A stretch of 64,000 nucleotides of DNA from the NCBI GenBank assembly GCA_963971535.1, contig OZ020599.1, forward strand, positions 95,188,048 to 95,252,047. The letters are read 5' to 3'. The notes under the pieces were generated by a model that saw only the letters and a list, made by a program, of their open reading frames with translations, was not told the DNA's origin and did not search any database. This document shows, piece after piece, positions 56,534 to 64,000 of this stretch. The translations under genes and the position numbers were made by a program. Within the stretch, counting starts at the first letter, position 1; each line of letters opens with the position of its first letter. The stretch is from Notolepis coatsorum. Taxonomy: Eukaryota; Chordata; Actinopteri; Aulopiformes; Paralepididae.

Positions 56534-58950
56534 AGTTCTGTATCGTATAGCTCTCGCTCGGCGTCACTCTCTGCACTGTCCTCGCACACGTGCACACGCA
56601 CTGAATAAAGACCACAATGTACCTTTAATCCCAATATTTGTCTGACCACACCCCTATCAGCTTACCCATATAAGCAGGGGTGGGGCCACCCACTCGCCTC
56701 CTTCTCGCTTTCACCACAAGGAAGTGCCTCGGTAGATCCCCACACTTGAAGTGATGTGATGGTAGGAGAAGAGTTGGAAAGCAAGGATACGTTGACATCA
56801 TATCTTTATTTTCTCTCTCACTATTTTCGAGAAAATACGGCGATATTGTCTTTGTACTGGAGTGTCTGGAAGATGATGATCATTCTAAAAATCCTCCACC
56901 GGTTTTCGTATTGGGAGTTCGCGCCGCTACATGCTTTTCCAACTGCAGTCCTTGCTGTGTGCTGGTTGCGGTAAAGGCACAGCTGGGCTGTAGGACGCGC
57001 CGCTGTTGTGAGAAGCGGTGGGTTCCAGGTTTGGTGAGTTATGTTTTTGCTGGCAGGCTCCACTTGTCTGTTAGTGCTATGGGGGCTAATTGACAATGTT
57101 TATGAAAACCGGCCCCAGGCTAGGGTCCTTTGTTCAGCCTCCTAGGCGACAGGAGACCTTGGTCTGAAGCCCATTATAGTTTTAACTAGTGGGCCACGAC
57201 CATTAACACTGGTGATCCCTGTGTTTTCTGGACGAGTGGATATCTCTCTGTCACCGTGTTAAGGCCCCATCTTTCATATCCAAATGAGAGTATTCCCTCA
57301 CGAGGAGATATGGGCATAGATGTTCGATAGCGGAAGATCTGTGTTCAAGTCAGCTACACAGGCCAGTTGGGTATTGTGCTGGCTCCGTCGGGTGTTGGTA
57401 AAATCACCGTTGTAAAACTGTGTTAACATCTTGTTTATCTTTTCTCTTAAAAGTGAGGAGGGTTTCAGAACGGCGGCCTGTCTGGGTGAGTGTTATATCA
57501 TTGTGTACAAGTTCAGGTGATAGCTGCTTAGCTTACGGTTAGCCAGTCAGCTGTTAGCTGCGGCGTTAGCCTGCTGTGATCACTGCGTGGCCTACATAGG
57601 TTGGGCCTACTGTTAGCCAGTCAGCTGTTAGCTGCGGCGCTAGCCTGCTGTGATCACTAGGAAACGTTAGCTTGCTGCTATCGGCCAAGGCCCAGCGCGG
57701 GGTAGCTCCGGCTCCTCGCGCGCCGCCGCAAGCTCCCCTCTGGTCGCGTGCGCCGTTCGCTCTGCGTCTCGCGGGCAGGGGCAGTAGCGACCGACGGTTG
57801 GAGCGGCCGTTAGCTTAATGCTACTCTGTTGAACGTGCTTTGATTATAACATGTTTTAAACACTCTTGACTACGACGTCATCTTTGACAGAGGATGTTCG
57901 TCGAACCTGCCCTGGGCCAGGACGGCAAAGCCTGCGTCAACAAAGGGGACCGTAGCGACGGGTTGGAGTGGCGACGCTGCCCAGATCGAACAACACAGGA
58001 CGGCTGTGTTTTCTACGGTGTCTTGAGACTGCACTTCGTTGATCTACGCTCCGGGTAGGCCAGGTCTGACCAGACCTTGTACACTTCTTCTGGCTTTCCC
58101 TTCTAAATGTTTTGTAAATAACGATGTTTTCCAAAACGAGTGTTACTGCACTACATTTAGGATACAACGCGAGTTGTGTGTGAATTGTCTTGTCACTAGG
58201 TATTTAGCTTCTCCGTGCAAATCGGGTTGTTGTTTCAGATGTGAAAATTATCTGGTTTGTTGTGTTGAGAAACATCATGTGTGTTTATATGTACCGTGTA
58301 CTCACAACTAAGGGGGTTAACTAACCTATAAAGCTATGCTTAGTGACAAATGAGTAAAGAATATTCTTTTCTCAGCCTGTAATGACAATGAACAGTGTGT
58401 TCACATATTAACAGGTTTTCCTGTTTTAACTGGCCGTATTAAGGGTAAAGTAGGAGGATTGTGTTTCCCCCCGGTTCCCTGGGGACTTCTTCATCCTCCT
58501 ATCAGACATGTTGTTGCACTACATTGTGTCTTTGTGTGGTAGGGATGCGATGTAACCCTTAGCTTGATTGCTGAGGTTGTGCTAAGACTGCTGGAGAAAC
58601 TTTATTTTCCTAAAAGAAAAGATTGTTTGGTCGCTTTCGTGTGTGCTTAGCAAGGCCTGTGGCCGATACTAATCGAGAATTATGTATTCTCTCATTATGA
58701 AAAACGGCGTTCCTCTGTAGAGTATTTTTGCCATTTTTTATAGGTGATGATGGGTTGTGTGTGTCATGTGACCTACAACTGGGTTGGACTGGCCACAGAA
58801 GCACATGTGTAAGTTTGGACCGGGGCTCTTAGAGAGCCCTCTCTATTCTGTGTTTTTTCTTTAGTAAAAATCAGATAGCAGGTTAGCTCATGCGCTGTGT
58901 GAAGCTGTCAGACGCTTCATAGAGCTGACTATGACTGTGTTTTTATCTTG
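56534..58950 (+). mobile_element. DIRS-like retroelement, copy 3, 5' half in + orientation
   Basis: Starts with the terminus GTTCTGTATCGTATAGCTCT, then the AATAAAGACCACAATG arm, and matches the reverse complement of copy 1 (about 28865 down to 26620), ending near the ATGACTGTGT word at 58930-58942. No gag ORF in it. Confidence 0.78.
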
Positions 58951-58984
58951 AACATATCTAGAAAATCATTATGTGATCTGTCAT

Positions 58985-59857
58985 TGAATTTTCTTGTTTT
59001 GTATTTTATAAATGATGATTATACTCTGATGTGATTTCCAAAAAGAAGAAATGCCAATTAAAACAAATAAACATAAAGAGGGAAATGTATAGTAGTATCA
59101 AGAAAACAGTAAGTAAGTGTAAGTAACTTGTAAGTGTTGGTAAGTGGCCTCTATAGGACACTTAGGAGTTTGTACTGAACTTGGGAAGTCTGCTTTTAGC
59201 TTCTGTGCTCCTTGTATTTTGTATATTGTATTGTTTATTGTTTTTTCTTATTGTATATATTACGTTTTCCCGACATAATTGGAAATACATTTTTTTTGTT
59301 GAAATAAAGATTGAATGAACACTTTTCTGTCAGATAAAACCGTGTCCTCACAACAGAATGGTTGAAATTCCCTTTTAAGAACCATGCTGTAGCTGAGAGT
59401 TAAAGGGGAATCTGGGGCAAAGGCTATGTTGAGCCTCCTCTGGACAACTCTGACCCAATAACACAACTCAGCCAAGAATGCCACCCTCTCAGTTTCACAA
59501 CAGACAAGCCAGGTGTCTGTCTAATAAAGACAGACAAGAGGAAACCGAATCTAGCCAAGGAATCATTTACAAATTCCAATTCAATCTGCCTCCAAAACCC
59601 TTCACTACAGTTTTGAATGTCCTAATCGGAATCGGCTCATCTATCTAACAAACACTCAGGGCCATTTCTTGCCATATGCGGACTATGCGGTTGCATAGGG
59701 CTTACTTACAAAAATGTAGTTGCATTTTCAAACTTTATTTAACTTTATCTTAAATAGTTCCATTTAAATTTCAATATTGTAAGTCAGAGAGACTTCCGGT
59801 TCCGATCAGCAGCGCATGGCAGGCTGATTTTGCGGAGCTCAGCATCCACGCCACATT
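58985..59857. other. Spacer between DIRS-like halves, no gene seen
   Basis: AT-rich, ending in part with a retroelement-like tail (TTGAAATAAAGATTGAATGA near 59300). Single-copy-looking beyond that. Confidence 0.5.
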
Positions 59858-60103
59858 AACGTTAGGTTATGACTATAACCAAGTTCTGTTAGTATGGTGA
59901 CGCTCTGCATCACTCTCTGCACTGTCCTCGCACACGTGCACGCGCACTGAATAAAGACCACAATGTACCTTTAATCCCAATATTTGTCTGACCACACCCC
60001 TATCAACTTACCCATATAAGCAGGGGTGGGGCCACCCACTCGCCTCCTTCCCAAGCTTTCACCACAAGGCGAAATCAAGGGCTGCAGCGGCGTCTGACGC
60101 CGA

Positions 60104-60188
60104 GCGTCACCATACTAACAGAACTTGGTTATAGTCATAACCTAACGTTCTGTATCGTATGGCTCTCGCTCGGCGTCACTCTCTGCAC
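60104..60188. other. Internal complementary region (ICR) of DIRS-like copy 4
   Basis: Same structure as 24301-24385: reverse complement of the left end followed directly by the conserved right-end complement. Confidence 0.85.
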
Positions 60189-61295
60189 AAGGGAGGCCGA
60201 GCGAGAGCCATCGGCCGACAAATACACCCCGCTGAAAGCCCCCCACAACCATCAGAACAGGGAGGGCCGAGCCCCCCCGACCCCCCCTAATGGAGGGCAC
60301 CCCCCCTATTGGGGGCTTCACGGGAGGGCGACGGACCCGACGAAGAGGTGCGAAGAGGCACTCAAGCAACTCAACGCACAGGGTGAGCAGACCGTGGCTT
60401 GACCCCACGACTACACACACGCACAACCCGCATGCCACCCGGGAACGAACGGAGGGAACAACCTCGTTACTGCCCCCAGAATCACAGGGTCAAGGGCAAA
60501 CCCAACCCTGTGGCAACCCTGGAACGGGGGCCCAGAGAAGTTCATGATGCCAGCATCAAGACCCCACCAGGTGGGCACTTAGTGACCCCGCCCCCCACAT
60601 CTCCAGCGTATTCGGACAAAGGCCCCTCAGCCGAGCGGGCCCTGTCCCCCCAATAGTACACCGCCTGGCACACTGACCCTGCAGAACAGGCAGTCAGCAT
60701 GGCCGTAAGCACACAAAAAAGGTTAACCAACGGAAGCAGGCAGCGCACCGGGGAAAAACCAGGCAACAGGCTGTTAACCCTAGCCTGGAGACTGCGGACG
60801 AGACAGGCGCCAGAGGGGACAGCTGAACACAGCCGCCCCAGCAGAAGGGGCGTAAGCTGGCGTTGTTGCATGACCAAGCCTCCATTTAAAAAGCCCCCAC
60901 CCAGAGGGGTTGAGGCAGAGAAGGCTGACACGATTGGCAGACGTCATGAACGTGCAGGGGCACCCTCAACCGGTGAACCCGGGAGTTGACACTGCTCCAA
61001 CACACCAGGGAATCAACCACCTTGGTGTTACCCAATGCGGTGGTTGTTCCTATAACCCCTCAAGAAAAAAACTCCAAAACACACCTGCGGGTATACACCG
61101 GCTATACCGCAGTACAAGTGTTTCAGTTTGCAAAAAAGGGTTAACCCAGGCCTACGGGTCGACGAAACATGACTTCGGACCGGGCCCGGTGATACGGGAA
61201 GCACAGGGTCACCAGAAGAGGTCAAAGACCACCCCAACAGGCCCCTCTTCGCCATGCGTGAGAGAGGAGCGAAAAAGAATGGAGAACCAGCCCCA

Positions 61296-61414
61296 AGCAC
61301 ACCGTACTTGGTATTCCCAGGCGGTCTCCCAACCAAGTACTAACCAGGACCAACCTGTGTAGCGGCCGAGATCTGACGAGATCGAGCGTGTACAGGTCGG
61401 CATGGCCGTAAGCC
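61296..61414 (-). pseudogene. 5S rRNA-derived sequence
   Basis: On the minus strand it starts GCTTACGGCCATGCCGACCT, continues with GATCTCGTCAGATCTCGG and GGTTAGTACTTGGTTGGGAG, and ends GACCGCCTGGGAATACC plus about 17 bases. This is full 5S length (about 119 bases). The internal A-box region (normally AAGCTAAGCAGGG) is degraded while the C-box is well kept. Could be a 5S pseudogene or the head of a 5S-derived SINE. Confidence 0.85.
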
Positions 61415-61811
61415 ATTACGACAGTGCTGAGTAAAAAATTTACCCAACCAGGGTCTCCATAGCGCTTAACCCTGTGACACCTGGACCGACCTGGCATTTT
61501 TCCCCCTGAAAAAAGCCCAAGTCCCTCAGGGTACCAGAACAGCAGATCTGCATCCCCGGCGGACAACGGGTTCAACTGATCCGGACCAGCGTGACCAGAA
61601 CCAGTCCCGTGCCCTAACCACGCCGACATGCCTACTCCAGGAGAAGGGGCAGATATGCGTGTTGATCTTAAACATGAAAAGAAGGCGCCACCCAGACGTT
61701 CGGGCGAACCGCGCCCGGTGGCCCACCCCCAGGGCGTGAGACCCCTCTACATATGTTCAGATCCATTCCGTCATCATCCCCCAGATATGAACGAGAATCC
61801 GTCGATAACCA

Positions 61812-62525
61812 AACCAGCGGCCCTGCAGAGTGGAGCGGGTTCCACACGTGGGCTGCTAGCATACTAGCTAACCAAGCTAACGGCTCTGGTGCACGAGGGC
61901 TGTTAGCACACCGGTTAGCTATCCAAGCTAGCACTGTTATATACACGGCCGACCGCAGTTTGCTCAGCCCTCAGAACGGTAATACTTGACTTCTCTGACT
62001 ATACGGTATTGTCTCAGTCACGAGCATGATTACTGACTATTTGAAAGGTAATTCAGACGTCCTTTACTCTTATCGTTTTTTTCTTTATTCTTTATCTCTT
62101 GCCTTTTTATCATCTGACACTCGAACTATGCATTGAACTGCGCGGAGATTGTTACGTATATTTGTTATCTTTATCCGGCTCTGACCGGGCGAAATGAATA
62201 TCACAATTTTCACTCAAGCGGACTGTGTGTGCTTATGAACCATTCAACCAAGGGGGGTGACCCCCTTGCAGCGAGCTGTCTGCGGGTGGCAGATCAAGAC
62301 TCTCCTAACGCTGCGGATGCTTCATGCTTTTAACTGTCTTTCTTGTCACAGCAGTACACATGGCCACCACCGACGCTGCGTTACCTCAACGATGGCAGCA
62401 CGGTAATGCTCTGGGTTTATTACAACAGTGGTATTATTTCGACATGTGTTATGAGTACTTCACTTTACTCAGGTTCAGCTCGGACGAACTATGTTTCATG
62501 TGCTTTTATCGTCTGCATAATGTTC
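61812..62525. other. Intergenic, no supported gene
   Basis: GCTAAC/GTTAGC-rich at 61850-61940, then unremarkable sequence. No splice-supported ORF. Confidence 0.45.
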
Positions 62526-62527
62526 TA

Positions 62528-62665
62528 TGCCAGGGGTGGCCAACCAGTCAGAGACTAAGAGCCACAAAAATTACTGTGGTACCACAAAGAGCCACACCAT
62601 ATACCAGCGTTTCTCAACCTTTTTTTCCAGTCACGGCACCCTTCATGTCACCTACTGGCTATGAA
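62528..62665. repeat. Two hAT-like MITE ends in tandem
   Basis: CCAGGGGTGGCCAACCAGTC with AGAGCCACA words, then CCAGCGTTTCTCAACC with CACGGCACCC. Both are typical hAT MITE starts in vertebrate genomes. Confidence 0.55.
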
Positions 62666-62669
62666 GATA

Positions 62670-63446
62670 CGGGCCAGTGAACAATTTGCAGATATCCCTG
62701 CCATTAAGAACCAACAGGGGGAGATAACCACCAACCCCAACAAAATCAACAATACATTTCGCTCGTTTTATTCCAACCTGTACGAGTCAGAAGTGGTCTA
62801 TGATCACACCAAGCTGGAGGACTATCTTAGTCAAATTAACTTACCACAAATCTCATAGGATGACGCTAAACGGTTAGCTGAACCTATCACACTAGAGGAG
62901 CTCGTGGAAGCAATTGCTGATATGCAGCGGGGCAAGGCTCCTGGTTGGGACGGCATTCCACCGGAACTCTATACTGCGTTCTGGGATGTACTCAATCCCT
63001 TATTACTTTCAATGATTTTACACTCAGTTGAAGAGGGCAGTTTTTCCAGGGATGTCAATATGGCACTTATATCTGTTCTACTCAAGAAAGATAAGGATCC
63101 CACCGAATGTGGCAGCTATAGACCCTTAAGTCTCCTTGGAGCCGATCTCAAGCTATATGCTAAGGTGCTAGCCATCCAACTTCAAAAGCATATGACATCT
63201 CTGGTTAACCCCGATCAGACTGGCTTTATAAGAGGCCGGCTGGTCACGGATAATATCAGACGGTTACTGCATGTGATTGATGCCAGCAAGGATGTCGCAA
63301 CCCCTACGGCTGTCATGTCCTTAGACGCGATGAAGGCCTTTGACAGATTGGAGTGGTCATATTTGTGGGCAGTCCTTAGAAGGATGGGATTGGGTGAGGG
63401 GTTCATTCACATGATCAAAGTTCTCTACACAGGTCCTTCGTCATGA
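62670..63446 (+). pseudogene. L1-clade LINE reverse transcriptase fragment
   Basis: Open 62661-62855, stop TAG at 62856, then open again in the same frame from 62859 (the second stretch read from 62904) to 63443. Visible are [14 protein letters not shown] (fingers), [35 protein letters not shown] and motif A in [14 protein letters not shown]. This wording is L1/Tx1-like and differs from LINE copies A-F. The fragment stops before the FADD motif. Confidence 0.9.
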
Positions 63447-63448
63447 TC

Positions 63449-64000
63449 TTAACTCTTTCAGTGCCACTCACGAGATTTCTCTGGTTTTTTTATAGGTGGT
63501 TGCATGCCACTCACGAGATTTCTCGGAATAATTTTTTTTTTTTTTTTTTTGCGATCTGAAAAATTATTGCATCACCCGAGCCTACCCGAGTATAGCCGAG
63601 CTGCGCCGGTGATCACTGTGGAAAAAAGCGCCCCCTGTCGTCTCCCAGATGACATAAGTGATTTTGGAATGGACTCAATGAAAATGAATGGGGAAAAAAA
63701 TCCGGTACTCCACATTTTCCAGTTCACTGATCCAGCCGGGGTTACCACAGTTCATTCTGGAGCCTCAGATCCCCGCGGATCATGGAGATCTACTGTGTCG
63801 CGTTGGATCCATACATGTATCGATTTTTTCGAATGGTGATCAGGAATTGGAATATACCAGTTGGATACCATCTGATGATCTGACTCTATGTTATCAGTGG
63901 TAGGATAATCGGAGTAAGTTTGATGAAGTTATAAGCTGTTTTGTGAAATGTCTTCTTTCGGTTTCACTGTAAAAGTCTGTGAGGAAATCAACGGAGCGAT
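63449..64000. other. Possible piggyBac-like element start, running off the window
   Basis: TTAACTCTTTCAGTGCCACT at about 63449 resembles the TTAA + CCCTTTCACT end at 22420. A CCACTCACGAGATTTCTC word is repeated at 63464 and about 63509. The other end is not in the window. Confidence 0.3.

Larger units (their letters stand above)
59858..61811 (-). mobile_element. DIRS-like retroelement, copy 4, 3' half
   Basis: Left end 59858-59903 is the exact reverse complement of 60104-60149 (46 of 46), followed by the right-end half of the internal complementary region (60147-60188) and the same hairpin as copy 1. The body matches copy 1 up to about 61811. A 5S rRNA-like insert lies at 61296-61414. Confidence 0.8.

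Noticed and set aside
62133-62680. ORFs of 66-118 codons
   Set aside because: No family resemblance, and the longer one runs into hAT-like MITE ends.

Overview
The window reads as nuclear DNA of a teleost fish. The evidence is intron-containing vertebrate genes with GT/AG splice sites, very long di- and trinucleotide microsatellites, and a dense mix of fish-type LINEs, tRNA-derived SINEs, hAT, piggyBac-like and DIRS-like elements. No prokaryotic feature was seen, and I cannot name the species. All gene and element identities come from reading the sequence and recalling family features; no search was run.

Three host genes lie on the + strand. dnajc5 (cysteine string protein; coding 7190-11702, four coding exons, 202 aa) is followed by a long 3'UTR to about 14.65 kb. 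tpd52l2 (tumor protein D52 family; coding 18080-33335, nine exons, 207 aa) has a fifth intron of about 8 kb filled with mobile DNA. ppdpf (pancreatic progenitor differentiation and proliferation factor; 38797-39710) has clean splice sites, but its reading frame is broken near the start codon and near the C-terminus. In human all three genes lie in 20q13.33, so this is conserved linkage.

Region by region: 1-5.8 kb holds a duplicated CpG-rich repeat, a complete 1041-bp hAT-like element with an 8-bp target duplication, and the longest copy of a non-LTR retrotransposon with a SINE nested in it. 5.8-14.7 kb is dnajc5. 15.3-16.7 kb is a G-rich minisatellite and a second LINE copy. 17.8-34 kb is tpd52l2, whose introns carry a 403-bp long-TIR element, a 646-bp TTAA-flanked foldback element and a 4.8-kb DIRS-like element. 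34.4-36 kb holds a LINE copy and an element flanked by a near-perfect 8-bp duplication, just upstream of the probable ppdpf promoter (TATA box at 36299). 36.3-40.1 kb is ppdpf. 40.5-49.9 kb is intergenic repeats. 49.9-61.8 kb is a cluster of three more DIRS-like copies, one with a gag-like ORF. 62.6-63.45 kb is a piece of an L1-clade reverse transcriptase.

The most interesting system is the DIRS-like family (copies at 24057-28865, 49919-56028, 56534-58950 and 59858-61811). It has non-identical inverted termini and, beside one terminus, an internal complementary region that is the reverse complement of the joined right and left ends. A hairpin in that region is kept in a diverged subfamily by paired base changes. 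One copy has a gag-like ORF of about 550 codons split by a single TAA. I saw no reverse transcriptase or tyrosine recombinase in any copy, so those in this window are probably non-autonomous or decayed.
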